Assembly: GCA_030737835.1 (NCBI GenBank)
Contig: CM060856.1
Span: forward strand, 16,471,116-16,535,115
DNA length: 64,000 bases
From: Acorus gramineus
Taxonomy: Eukaryota; Streptophyta; Magnoliopsida; Acorales; Acoraceae
Direction: 5' to 3'
Below the pieces are notes generated by a model that searched no databases, was not told the origin of the DNA, and worked only from the letters and a program-made list of their open reading frames with translations. The translations under genes were made by a program, and so were the position numbers. Positions 1 to 13,017 of the stretch are shown here, piece by piece. How positions within the stretch are numbered: position 1 is the stretch's first letter; every line of letters begins with the position of its first letter.

Positions 1-1800
1 AATGGAATAACTTTATTGGGTTGAAAGAGATACAGGGAAGTGAAGAACAAAAATAAAGATTAGAGAAAAAGAAACCCAGAAAGACTAACAAAATAGAGGA
101 GGATTTTATTCTACTTGGCAGCACTGAGTACACTCACACTTCAAGTAGAAATTCATCCTTTTCGCGTTGTCCAATGAGCCTTCCCCATTCACAAGTGAGA
201 CTGTAAAAGTGTCCCAAAGGTTTTCAAAATAAAATTGTTACAAAGAGAATTTTTTTTTTCTATTAGTGTTTGGTAACGAGTGGTTGTATATTGAAAATTT
301 TCATATGAGTTAACTCCCTGAGATCTCCTTGAAATCATAAAAAGTCTCTCTACAGTCAGAAAATCATCATAGGTTCTCATAAAGCATATATGGTTAACGA
401 ATTTAGTCTCCTCGTCAAGAGTATATTGAAATAAGTCTCCAGAAACTTACTAAAATTGGATTCAGTCCCTACAAACTTTATTAAATTAGATTTAGTTCTT
501 TTGTAAGACAAAAATACCCTCGTCATTTTTCAACATCCCCATCTCCTGAAATGTCATCCTCATCTGTAAAAAAAAATATCGATCAAACCTCATTTGATCT
601 ATAAAATTGAATCATTTTTCAATATTTTCACCTCCTTAATCTCATTACAGAGACTGAACAAAAAAAAATTATAGCTTCATCAACTCTATTACAAAATTAG
701 TAGAGAAAACAATTTAAAAACCCAATCAAAATTCTATAATACACTCTTAACTCAAAATTAGTAACAATAAAAAGCATAACACCTTGATTATAAAACTATA
801 ATTTGTTTAATAAAATTTAAATAAATCAGTATATATTTTTAGATAATCACATGGATTTTTTGTGATTTTAAGAAGATTTCAGGGAGTTAAGACGATTTTT
901 AAATTTCACATGAACTTTTTTTTATTTTCATAAGTTTTCAAAGAGTTATATCGATTTTTTTCAACAAAGAAAATAAATTTTAAAAGGGTATAACAGTAAT
1001 TTACCATGCATGGTTAGGGTTAACCACATATCTGGTTAGTTATAGGGACTAAAATAAATATTATCTAATAAGATAGGGACCTGAGAGAATTTACTAATTT
1101 TACAGGGGTTTTTTTTCCTGATTTTCATAAGTTTTCAGGGAGCGAGATTAATTTTTCCCTTATATTTAATAAATTATTAGTTGATGAAGGGCTTTTAATT
1201 TTTATGATGAACACATGTATCTGTTCAAACACGTATAGATGAGAATCACATTAATATAAATGATTAGTAAAGGGATGATGTATAAGGTATGAGTATTATG
1301 ATTTATGACATGGGGTTTGAAAACAAAAAAGTTTAAGCACTTATAAATATAGAAAATATGTAGCTGTAACTTTTAACAATAATTATAATTTGTCATGTAA
1401 ATATTTTTGACATGACTTTGAGAATAAGCTAGTGTTATTCATTTTCACTATAATAACAAAGAAGATAGAAGACATTAATACATTGGATTTATTTTCCAGT
1501 CCATTCACAGTTGTGACATCACAGATGCAGTATATGAAATCGCATTATTACAATATATAATTCACTATGTCAGTATGTACTATTTCAAAAGGAAAAAAAA
1601 AAGTTAAAAAATGTATTCAATTCATAAAAGTTTATATTTCATTTTGAAATATGATTTAGGGGTCGTTGGAAATCAGTTTGAAAAGTATGATTTATATAAA
1701 GTAGTTTAATAAAACTTGATTATTAGAAATCTCACCTTCTTTGTTTTTTAAAAACACATATACTTTTGTATTAAAAATTGAAATAAACTTTTTAATTTTT
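1..1800. other. intergenic, AT-rich, no gene; degenerate inverted repeat
   Basis: No credible coding exon is seen. Positions about 306-345 (AACTCCCTGAGATCTCC...) recur in reverse complement at about 855-895, and a further related piece lies at about 1115-1165. This suggests a decayed fold-back transposon of roughly 0.6-0.9 kb. No target-site duplication could be assigned. The remainder is A/T-rich sequence with homopolymer runs. Confidence 0.5.
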
Positions 1801-1810
1801 TATTAAAAAT

Positions 1811-2175
1811 TGAAATAAGCTTTTTAATTAAGTATGTTGTTTGAAAATCATTTAGTAACACATATAAGTTTTTCAATTTTTGTAAAAAATAAAAGTGTGT
1901 TCAAACATATTAACAAATGGGGACCGGGTTAGGTCCAACACTCGTTGGACAATTCGATTGTTCAACGCGTTTTGGACATAACTCGGTCCCCATTTGTTAA
2001 TATGTTTGAAATAAGCTTTTTAATTAAGTATGTTGTTTGGAAATCATTTAGTAACACATATAAGTTTTTCAATTTCTGTAAAAAATAAAAGTGTGTTCAA
2101 ACATATTAACAAATGGGGACCGGGTTAGGTCCAACACTCGTTGGACAATTCGATTGTTCAATGTGTTTTGGACCG
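1811..2175. repeat. imperfect tandem duplication with an internal palindrome
   Basis: A unit beginning near 1811 (GAAATAAGCTTTTTAATTA...) and running through the GGGGACCGGGTTAGGTCC motif to TTTTGGAC is repeated from about 2008 to 2174 with few changes. Between the copies, ATATTAACAAATGGGGACCG (about 1907-1926) is mirrored by CGGTCCCCATTTGTTAATAT (about 1984-2003), so the junction can form a hairpin. The second copy runs directly into the left arm of the inverted-repeat element at 2117-2965. Confidence 0.75.
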
Positions 2176-2965
2176 TTTGATCTAAATACATAAAAATTGG
2201 CACATCAAAATAATTATATTTGAGATATTATGTAATTAATGTCTATAAACCAAATTTAGCATTTATTTAAATTACAATTTTTTCAATTTTAGAAACTTCT
2301 CTATTCTTCCCCCCTTCTCCTTCTCCTCCTCCCATGCCCTTCTCCTCCTCTTAGACTTTTCACCACCTTCATTAACCCTCATGAATTTGTTCTAATGACT
2401 TTGATTTAATTTAAGGATTGGCATTTTTTTATATATATTCTAGTTTGATGAAAACATATTTGTTTCAATTTATGGGTTAAATAACAAGTTAATTTTAAAT
2501 TCTATTTAGCTCTAAGTCGGTGAGAATTTGAATCAAGCTAGAATGAATTACATTTTAATATTTCTATCCCCACCTCCATTAACAAATATAAAATGAATTA
2601 ATTTTACCATGTATTATTCCGTGGATGTGGGAGAGGTTTCAACAACGTTGTCGCTCGCCGTCAATAGGGGGTTTGAGCGGGAGGAGAGAAGGTGTGTGGC
2701 AATTGGATTGAGTCGTCGGGGTTAATGGAGGTGGTGATAAGTCTAAGAGAAGGAGAAGGAAAAGGAGGAAGGAATAGAGAAATTTATAAAATGGAGAAAA
2801 TTGTAATCTAATTAAATGCTAAATTTGATTTACATGCATTAATTACATAATATCTCAAATATAATTGCTTTTAATGTGTCAACTTTTATGTATTTAGATC
2901 AAATGGTCTAAAACGCGTTAGACAATCGAATTGTCCAATAAGTGTTGGACCTAACCCGGTCCAAT
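2117..2965. mobile_element. fold-back (long-TIR) non-autonomous DNA transposon
   Basis: The two ends are reverse complements over about 200-250 bp. The left arm begins GGACCGGGTTAGGTCCAACA, and the right arm ends with the complement at about 2945-2965. Homology continues through the TGATCTAAATACATAAAA stretch and into a pyrimidine-rich block mirrored by a purine block at about 2740-2780. Long, nearly complete inverted repeats are typical of Mutator-like MITEs. A clean target-site duplication was not found, probably because the left flank is itself rearranged. No coding capacity. Confidence 0.65.
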
Positions 2966-2969
2966 GTTT

Positions 2970-5900
2970 TGTTTGTGTCACTTTTAAGTGATTAATATCA
3001 TGTTTTATTTATTTTTAAAAGTTTAGGCGCTCAATTTAAAAATATAACCGCATATCGGTGATCCTAGTATCTGCTTTAACTTACCTGTAAATTTTCGTCG
3101 CGTTCTGACATCATTTTAAAAATTATACAATTCTAAATGGTATCCTTGTTTAGTTGTTACTGGGTTTTGGTTGGTTCTTTGATTGGGTGGATGGTGACTC
3201 TAGGCAAGCATCACCTTATTCTCCAACCCTTAGTTCCTAATGTCTCTATTAGATGTGAGTGTAAGTTTAAGTATACCCCTCTCCTTACCTCATTATACCA
3301 AGCCCATTTGTACCTCTTTTGCCCCCATCTCACACTCAAACCCTAAATTGAGTTTAATCTCTCTCTTTCTCTTTCCCCCTTTCATTCTCTCTAGGACAGC
3401 CCTCTTTGTGTGTGATTTTTGGTGGTGCAAGTGAAGATGAAGAGAAGAAAATGAAGGAAGAGTGAAAATGATGGTGAGTATGTGTGTGAACCTTGTAATT
3501 CCCCCCACCTCCCTCTTCTTCTCCATGGAATTCTTTTGACCTCATTGTTGTTTTGGCTTATATGAGGGTGCTGATCTAGTGGTGGTTATAGCTATGCATG
3601 TGTGATGACTTGATTGCTTGTGGTGGTGGTGTTGGTGGAATCCCTTATGTACATCATTTTCCCCTCTTCTTCTCATGGTATGTTTGTTTCCCCTTTGTGT
3701 CATGTAGGTGTTTGTGTTTATGCTTCAATGAAATATGAGTGTTGTTATCTAATGCTTTGGGTGATCAGCAAGGATGCATAGGTGCTGTTGTATGTGTTTT
3801 CCCCTTTTCTTGTTGTTGGGAGTTTTGTGTTGTAGTAAGGCAGATTTCTATCTTATAATAATTCTTGTATTAGGATTGTGTCCTTATATGATATAATCAT
3901 CCATATGTCTAGATTATATATATGAAATTTGGTATCATAATATTATCTGTGTTGTAAGTTAGAACATGATTTGCATGGACTGTTCAGATTCACGTATGAA
4001 ATGACCAGTTTCTGAAAATATTTTATTTCGGCCATGTAGATGCCAAATCAGATTATGATGTATTCACAAATTATGATCCTAACATGTCAAAGAACATGTA
4101 TAATTTATTTCAGAATTATTGGATGTGTATTTGGTGCTGTGGAGATTAATGTTTAGGGCTAGTTGTAGTAGGATATACCAGTTTTACTTAATTGTGTGTC
4201 AAAGAGTTATTATGTATTTTGTGAGAACCATCAAGAGTTAGTGTCTTCATGAAGTTGGCTTGTATGTGTGTCAGGAGACTTTATATTTTAATTGAGCATC
4301 ATTGGTTGTGTTTTGCAACTTTCGTTGGTGCTCGACGATCTGGGGTAACGGTGAGTGGTTCGATCCACCCACTTAGGAAGCGCGTAATACACGTAGCTGT
4401 GCTCCGTGTATTCTAAGAGCGCCGTAGTTATGTAGTATTCATATAATGGACGTATTGTTAGGATTATAACTTACCATGTTAGATAATGCATACGTATATT
4501 TATAATTTGTATTTTGCGTAGACAACTTATATCGTACCCATTACTTGTTTGAACACCATAATACATGCATAAATAACCATATTTTTATACAACTATTGCT
4601 AGCATGATATTGTATCTTATGTATCTAGTATCATAGAATATGGTATGCCATAGGTGATTTGTGTATCGAATTTGCTCAATTATTAGTTAAATATGTGGTA
4701 TGCTATTTATAATTAAGTTTGTATGGTTCCATTTAGCTTTGACATATTATGGAATGTTAAAACTAAATACTTGAATATTAAACATTGTCTATCAGTTATA
4801 GGCGTGTGTAGGACCCGCCTTTGGGGTCATGCTAGAACATTATTCAGTTGTGAATATAGTTAATCTTCCTGCATCTGAGGAATGCAACTTTATGAGAATT
4901 CACGAGAATTTGATAGCGTATCGGTAATGGCTAACCGATGGTGAATGATTTATAAGGGTTATATTGTGAGTGTAGAATGTTTCTTTTACACATTATCGTG
5001 CGTTGAAGCTGTCCAGCGTCGAAGCTTTCATGTGTGGTGCCGCCATGATATTGGAAGGCCGCCAGAAAGAGGGCTACCTGGAGGAGGGCTACCGGATGAT
5101 GTAGGGCGTTAGGGTATTGATTTCTCCCAAAAGTCTCTTTGTCACCCCTATGGGCAAGAGTGAGGGCGTAGTGAGGCACATCATTGCGTGATGTACTGTT
5201 ATTATAGGTTATTCCATGTATTGGTTGGAAATATTATTGTACTATTGATGTGATATAGATGCGGTGTGTGGCTTCTTACCATTCACTGAAATTGTAGCTT
5301 ACCTCTCGTGTATTATTCCTCCACCAAGGGTTGAGTTGATCTTAAAGGAGGAGCTTCGTGAGGTGGGATTCCAGTAGTTATTGCAGCGTCCGGTCTTTTG
5401 GTTCTGCGAGCGTGGGGCCGTCAATATTCCTCTTACCTGTATGTTATGGTATTCGTGTTTGAGGCACATGTCGTTATTTTTAGTTGATTTTGACTAGACT
5501 TGGTTCTCATAGGACAGTAATTGTGTTAATTAAATCTGTAATATTATTTTGGATTACAAATTTATGTCATTTTACGCTTCCGCACTTTCTTATAAGCTAT
5601 TTATTATTATTGCTTTGTTAAATCAGATATGTCATATGTTAGATCATTGATGTATCCCTTAGAGTCATTATTGACCTCTTGTATTGATCACATGATATTG
5701 TTATATATTGCTATGATCTGAAAACGGCTGCTCCGTAGCGTAACACTAACAAATGATTCTTTAGTAACAAAAAAATAACCAATTTTATAAAGAGTGATCT
5801 CACTCGTATCCCTAAATATAATATGAAGACATATTCTCTTGTGATGGGGCTGTGTTACCAAAATTGGTCAATTTTTTTTTAGTCATAGTTTAAACTCTTT

Positions 5901-7480
5901 TAGTTTTGTAAAAAAAAAAAAAAAAAATTATTAATTGGATATATACTACAAAAATGCATGCATATTGGACATAATCTTTTTCTTTAATAAGAGAGAAAAT
6001 TCTTAAATGCACTACGCACCCTTTTTATTTTTAAAAGATAATATAATCATATGAAGAAGTATGTCTTCTTTTTTAAAAAGAAAGTACATACTCACATAAA
6101 TTGTATGTATTTATTTTAGAGCATTGTTACACATAGTTAAATGTATTCCTTTATACCTCATTAGTCATCTGGCGAGATATATATATTTCCTTAGATGATG
6201 TATATGCTTTGTTAATTTTTTTTACCATTGCTAAAAATAAGTCAATTTGATTCAAAATGAAATGAAATACATTTTTTTATCAAAAGCATATATCTCATTA
6301 GATGATTTTATTATTTAAAAAAAATTAAAACATGTCCGGATTGTCCTTGGAATTGCATTTGAAGCTACATCTAACATTATCTCATATTTTAATAAAATAT
6401 ATAAAAGAATTAATTAATTTTTTTTTGTAAATATACCTTTGTTATTTTTTTATTTTGTTAAAATGCCCTGCTTAAATTGATCCATTCAAAAATACCCCCA
6501 AAAGTTTCATAAATTGTGTATCCATGCCCCTGCAGTCAATAGCTGTGGGCTGGGATTAAATTTTACTATCAAAATGTCATTTGCAGCATTAAAAATGACT
6601 GAAAAAACCAAAACAAACCATGTTTCATCTTATTCACACATAAAATGATGAGGTCAATTAATCCCATCACATTTTTTTTTAAAAAAATCCAAAGTACTAT
6701 TGTCACCTTCTTAAACTATGGCAACCCAGCCTATCAGCTCGCCAATGATCTCACCAGCTCACTAGTTGACCTTGCCTGGCCCATATTTTATACTTAAAAT
6801 CTTGAAATTACCTATGTTACGGTGTTACACTGATTAAGATTAGATATGAATCATCTCATTTCTTTATTGTTGTATTTTTTATTAAGATAAGTTGTTTTAT
6901 TTTCAAAAGAAAAGTTTATGTTTTTTTTATGAAAATATTATAAAATTAGATTTTTTAAAATAATTGTGGAACTTATTATTTTGAATGACCTCATCTATAA
7001 AAATTCTTGGAGCCCTACTGCTCCTATCCAATATTTCTCATTTCATTACTCCAATTCAATTTCATATCATCTTCTTCAAGCTCGAATCCCATTTTTTGAT
7101 TTCATGGTTTGAAAGCGGGAGGTAGACGGATTTTAATTTGGATTTCTAAGATGGGGCTTGGAATTGGACAGATTGAGAGGGGGGATGAAAAAATAGAATA
7201 GAAGTTAGGATTCCAGGTGGGTTAGAATTTCAAGATGGATTGTAAGAGGATAACTTGATAATCACGCATCCCGTGATAAACCAATTAATCAGGGTTGAGT
7301 ACTGGACATTAATATTGTGTGACGAAGGGGTATAGATGCTTAACTTATAAAATTTTCAAGGATATTTTTAAATAGAATATTTTAATGAAATTAAAATATG
7401 ATAAGGGTATATATGCAAAAGAAAATAACAAAATTTGGGAGGAGATATACACCTGATTTTATAGTGAGTGAAACAAAGGA
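2970..7480. other. gene-free region, possible retrotransposon LTR remnant
   Basis: No exon chain with protein similarity is recognised. The stretch from about 3150 to 5751 is less AT-rich than its surroundings. It contains TTACGCTTCCGCAC (about 5570) and ends in a CGTAGCGTAACACTAACA block, a composition reminiscent of the 3' end of plant Gypsy LTRs. Its 5' boundary and a target-site duplication could not be fixed, so a solo LTR is only a hypothesis. From 5760 to 7060 the DNA is AT-rich with MITE debris. The block at about 6980-7017 is a lone right end of the hAT-like type that ends CCTGGAGCCGCCACTG at 29468. Confidence 0.35.
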
Positions 7481-7560
7481 CATCCAATCAATACCGCCCT
7501 CCCAATCCTCTCCCCGTCTCCCGCCCTCGCCCATTCACTGCAGAGCCAAAGCCAGTATCA

Positions 7561-10500
7561 ATGGCGACCCTCTCCGCAGCCTCAACCAACTCGGCGAGAC
7601 CCTACAACCCTCCCATTCCGGTAATTTTCGTACTTTTGTTCTCTTCCAGGTGATCTCTTCGGTCTTTGATGGCGTGTTTTGTCCATTGCGTCTCAGATAT
7701 CGTCGCCTCGGTGGACGAGATCGGGAACCATCGTGATGGGAAAGTGGTGTTCGTATTCTCTGCCTTCGTTGCGGAAGAGGAGGAGGTATGACATCCCTTT
7801 CATTCGCATTATTATTTCTTGAATTTGTCTGCTCTATTGGGCGATTGTTAGGCACAAGGTTTGTGTACGTCGGATATTCAAGTGTTCTATTTGGTATGAT
7901 ACTTGTACATTCGTAGATAATATGGGGTGAGTACGACAAATGTACGGAGATAATTAAGCTATTTTATGTTGATGAAAGCCTTGCAAGAAGTGGAGAAGAA
8001 GGTTAAATGGACACATCACACGAGGAGATTTACGTAGTTCGACAAAGGTTTGCAGTACGTCCATGGAGTGGGAAGAGAGAGTTTTGGGATCCTTTTTATT
8101 TTTTAGGATTTATTTTAGATTTTAGGGTTCTTGGTTAGGTGGTTATCTATTTTTTATATTTGAATAAATTTGTCAGGCTCTTTTTGAATTTTTAGGATTT
8201 ATTTCAGAATTATTTAGTTGAGATTCTGTAACTAATTGTGGCCTATAAATAGAAGCGCCACCATGTTAATTTTCTTGTTACCTGCACCCTCGCTGCGTCA
8301 ATAGGGGACCATTTTGTTATTTTTATCTTCTTTGTCATATTCTTCTGAAAATAATTATATCTCGTTCTTATCATTTTTCTGAAATAATGCCTTGTTTTAT
8401 GATCATTTTGAATGATTTGTTTGGATTTAATAAACAGGAGAACTTTGATCTATGCAGTCAATGAAGATGCTGAGAAATCTTTTAAGAAAACAGTAGAAGT
8501 GGATAGACTGATTGACATGCTGAGAGATGCAGATGCTAAAGAAGTAAGTTGATGGCATGTGGCAATATCTTTTCAAGGCATTCTGTTGTCCTGGAATTGT
8601 TGTCCGTTTGATAAAGTTGTCTAACAAGGTTCATTTTAGAGCTGCTGTACTAGCTTTTGCATTTAACCACAAGCTTTCTCTCAACATTTCTTCGATATAG
8701 AATAATTGCCCTGGGTATCTTTAAATTGATGATTTCTGATTTTACATGAAAACAGTTACAGAAGCTTGTTGTTGAAAATGTTCTGGCATTCAATGAGGGC
8801 TTTTGGATACGACTAGCAGCAAGAACTGACACGTGCAAGTCGGATGATGATAAAGCATGGTTTCTGCCTTGGTTGACTTTGTTGTCTTCAGATAATTTTG
8901 ATCACGAGTCTCTTTCTGAGAACTTCAGAGTTTACACTTCACTAACTTGACATGTTAATGTTCTTCTCAGAAAGATTATGAGGAATTGGCTTTATCAGTA
9001 ATGAACATAATCGACCGCCTTGTTCACAAGACCAACGTATGTCAATGATTCTGATCCTTGTACAGTCTTGCATACATATCCTTGATCTATTATTGTTCCT
9101 CATTAAACATTATCATGTTTTGACAAAGGGTTGATGGAAACTGCAGAAAACTTTATCTAACCTATGCTTTAATCTCTTTTTTTCTCTGCAGGAGAAAATA
9201 GAATCTGCAACAGATGTTCTTAAAGAAATCATAAAACCTGTCATGGGTGACATTGAGGAGGTTACATGGCCTCCGAAAGATATCAAGTCTGTTGCTTTGA
9301 TGGAGAAAGTATGATTTTAAACTTGTTAAAATAATGTGTGATATGACCTGGTTGTGTCTTTCTGGTTGAAGACCAAAATATTATCCATGATTGGTGTTTA
9401 AGAGTATGTTGCTTTTCGTGCTGGATATAATGTGCATTATAATTGCATAAGAATCACCTTCTTTTCAGACATGCAATCATTATGGTTTGCAGTGGACAAT
9501 TTAATCTGGATCACTGACCTTATAGTTCTGGATGGAGAATGAAAATGGTTGATCATATTCACTACTAGATAGTGAACCAAATAATGACATCCCATGTGTG
9601 AACCCATTTGTTATCCTGTCATGTATTATTGTTTTTATCATGGTCTGGTTTTCTTTGAAGGACACAAGTAACAGATCCAATCTCTGTTTTTTATCCCCCT
9701 TTTTTGGCAATGAGAAAAGCACTGACAATACCCTATCAACTACAACTAGCAAGAGTGATCATCCATGTGCATCTATATTGGAAAAAAAATTCTGAGTATT
9801 ATGTCATGCATCTTCCAAAATTTGATTGTTAATAATCAAATTGTTTACCAAACATAATGAGAAAGTAATATCTCTTCATACTTTGTGCATCTGTATTCCT
9901 AGTTGCATGAAAAACAAAGTATGTGTAATAAATATATTTTCTTTTGGTCGTTGCAGGTGGCATCACACAGATTGTTTATATAAAAACTCTGAAATATTCA
10001 TAATTATTTGTTTAAGTAGGAAGTTGAGCAACGAGAGAGAGAAGGACAGCTTGATGAAGGATTTCTTTCAGAAGTTAATGCACAATTGCGACAAGTGAGT
10101 GGTCTTCGATTCTTATAAATATATCTTATACTATTTTATCAGATTAGTTTATGTTTTACTTAAGAGATTCATTTGAGATTTGTCTGAAATAACTTGTACA
10201 ACATATGATTAGTGTAAAACGGCATTTACATGCCCACAGTAAGAACTAGAATAGTTTTATCCATATTAAAACATTGGTTATCTTTCTCTTGAATGGTATA
10301 TGAAATGGACATACCCATATGGGGTGAGACTGACTTGGAAAACATTTTGTCTTTGTCATGTTCAAACTACATGTACAACATTTACTACTCTGTGGTTACC
10401 GTTTTCTTTAAGGTGGACTCATATCAATAATGGTTCATCTGAAATAAACATCACATTTGTCCAGATCAGTTGACAGATAAAATGGTATTGAAACTGAGTT

Positions 10501-13017
10501 TTAGAACATTGCTCATGCCTCATGGATTTGTGTTTTACAAGGGCTCAATATCCCACAGGTTGGAATCACATGGACCTCAGTCTTCTTCTTTGAATGCTTA
10601 ACAAAGTGAAGTTGGATGCTCTCCCCTTCTCTAGGGGATCATACATAGTATTTACAAAGTAAAAGTTTATAAGCTAGGGTTTTTTTATGACTTCATGCTG
10701 ATCTTTTTTTGTCCTTTACGCATAGTGATAAATAAACCCACAATCATCAGATGCTGTTGAAATTCTTACTATGAGCCCATCTGCTCCTTATAACTTATGG
10801 GTATCTTTCCAATTTTTTTGTTCTCATTGTTAGCTTTGTAATTTTGCCTTTTATGTTCTGTTCACCCTGAACACAGGCCAAAGAAGATGGAGACAAACCA
10901 GGGCTTGAAGCTATGTTGCAAAAAGTTTTGCAACTATATGCTTCTAAAGTTCTTTCTAAACGCACTTATGCCTATAAAGGTTTAATTACATATTCTCAAT
11001 TTTCCTTTGTATTAGAAACAGTTAGAGATCACGCATATGATAAAGCCAATTTTTGTTCATTTATCATCAGCCTCTATTACAAAATTAGAAGGATTCCATT
11101 TTGAGACCACCGACAAGTGTTTAATGATATTTGTTTGTTTATTTGAATGTTTAAATTCCAATTATTATGCATAATTAATTGTAATCTTGAAAATTTAATT
11201 AATTATTGTATTTGCTTTGTATGATCACTGAATGAGACAAGAAGCTTTAAGTCTTAATATTATTTCTCATATTTTTAATACGTAACCTTGTCTATTTTAA
11301 AAAAAAGTCACTTTGTCACTTAAACTAGTTTCCATTTTTAGACATGTCAATTATCCGAAAAATATCTACATCTACTCTGAATCTGAAAATATCCAAATTC
11401 GAGTATTACCATGTATATATGAATAATTTAGGATAGGATACAAATATTAATGTTGATCCGTTAACAGGCTTGGGATCTGTTGTGAATTTGTTTTTATGAT
11501 TTACGTTGCTTTGGCTTCCTGGATGTAGTGAATCATAGGTGTTTTATTTGTTTTGAGTCTGGTTTTAATTGATTTCAAATTTGGGTTGATTGTTAGGATC
11601 AGATTTGTTTTAATGGTTCAGGTTAATGAATTGTTTGATTATACAATGGATTTATCGGATATGGCATACTTATGAATTCTGCTAACAGACGTACTGTTTA
11701 TAGCTTTCTATTGCTTGAGGCAGCTGAATTTCTTTGTTTTTTTAATCTGTAGGAGGTGAAGTTTTGAAAACCGAAGAATTCCTTGAAACAATAATCAAAG
11801 GTATGAATATTTCAACAAAAAGAGTTACATTCTGTTGCAGCATGAGCATATATGGAAGAATTTATTATGGATTGCTTTTACAATTTTTTTGTTATTGCAT
11901 TCTCAATGAAATTTTTCTAAAAAATATTGTGGCTTTCACGTTTGGTTATGTTTGATTTGGCACTTTGGCTGATGAATTTCCATAGAGATGAATGTTGATT
12001 TTTATATGAAATGTTTCTTCTTATCGCTTCATCTAGACACTCCAAATTGATGTGTCCTTTTTTCAAATAATTCTTTGAATCCAATCATCTTTGTTGGATT
12101 GAACTACTATGAATCAATTTAGTTCCAATAGATTAATTTATGAATTCAAATTATGTAAAAGAATGAAAAATAGTCCACCCCATTTTCATTTGATATGTTA
12201 TATTGTGACCCATGTCTATGTGAAAATAATTGATATATGCAGATACATGCTCTGACCCTATGAGGTTTTATAGGCAATGATATTATTCATAATATTGCAT
12301 AGACTGAAAAACAGAAGTGTATGACGAGGGGCAATGCATGTCAATAACTAACACCTTGAAAGAGCAAATTCCAGTGTGAGCTTTCATGTTCTCACCATCG
12401 ATACTTGCGCATCTGCATTATGCTGTTAAGTATGTGTTGTCTACAAATGCCAAAAAAAAAAAAGGTCATGAAATTCTATTCAAGTGTCACAAATAACAAC
12501 ATTGAACCATACCTTATACCTGCAGTGTCTCAACCTTAATTGAATGCCTTAAAAGTGGATTGTTGTAAGTGGACATGAATACATAATCTGTTGATTTGTG
12601 CAATATTGGCATTTTGCTCTCACTCATTTTATCCTGATAGTTTTCTTGTGCAATTATTTTCAAATCTACAGTCACTAATCTAGTTATAAAATTCATTCTA
12701 ACGTGAGAAACTCTTGCAGCACGTGAAGAAGAATGGAATAAACTGCTGATTGATGGTCTGACTATTGGAAAGGGAGACATTTCACCGGAGGAGTTCTATG
12801 CTGTAGTAAAAAAACGAATTGAGAGAACACTGATTCGGACTGTGAGACTCAAAAATTTCTTACTGTAAGAGTATTTTTATCGGATTTTCTTATTGACATG
12901 GATTCTTCTTTGCAGGAAGGGGGTTCCTACGAACAACGTGTTCTAACTGAGTATTTAAAAGGCATCCAGTCAAGATCAGAGGAAATTGTCCAAGCCATTC
13001 AAGGACCACCACAGTGA
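7561..13017 (+). CDS. conserved plastid-targeted protein of unknown function (11 exons, 328 aa)
   Basis: Reconstructed exons: 7561-7620, 7697-7785, 8438-8543, 8756-8854, 8971-9036, 9192-9308, 10020-10094, 10877-10979, 11753-11800, 12720-12841, 12916-13017. Phases join without a stop and give 328 aa. The first ~50 residues (MATLSAASTNSARPYNPPIP, then Ser/Arg/Pro-rich to LRKRRR) look like a chloroplast transit peptide. The mature part is charged and helical: VNEDAEKSFKKTVEVDRLID, LVVENVLAFNEGFWIRLAAR, a LQLYASKVLSKRTYAYKGGE segment and a C-terminal IERTLIRTEGGSYEQRVLTE. It reads like a single-copy land-plant plastid protein, but I cannot attach a symbol or function; no catalytic motif or membrane segment is visible. 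All introns are GT-AG except intron 4, which appears to be GC-AG. Intron 2 holds a repeat remnant. Start chosen because it begins the transit peptide; an upstream start cannot be excluded. Confidence 0.88.
7940..8310. repeat. possible LTR/TRIM-like remnant in intron 2
   Basis: Within intron 2 of the plastid-protein gene there is a GATTTACGTAGTTCGACAAA...GTACGTCCATGGAGTGG block (about 8018-8072), a type of sequence that recurs in plant retroelement-derived repeats. It is followed by a TATA-like GCCTATAAATAG at about 8241. No paired LTR, primer-binding site or target-site duplication was found, so the assignment is tentative. Confidence 0.3.
8855..8970 (+). other. probable GC-AG intron (intron 4)
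   Basis: The exon chain requires ...SDDDK | KDYEELA.... The codon AAA ends at 8854 and is followed by GCATGG, and the acceptor TTCTTCTCAG ends at 8970. The only nearby GT donor (exon ending ATG before GTTTCT, 8860) would bring a TGA into frame at the junction. A GC-AG intron is therefore the simplest model. Confidence 0.75.

Noticed and set aside
3137-3545. Overlapping small frames on both strands near 3.1-3.5 kb
   Set aside because: Pyrimidine-rich tract giving repetitive Ser/Leu/Pro or Lys/Glu peptides; no exon chain.
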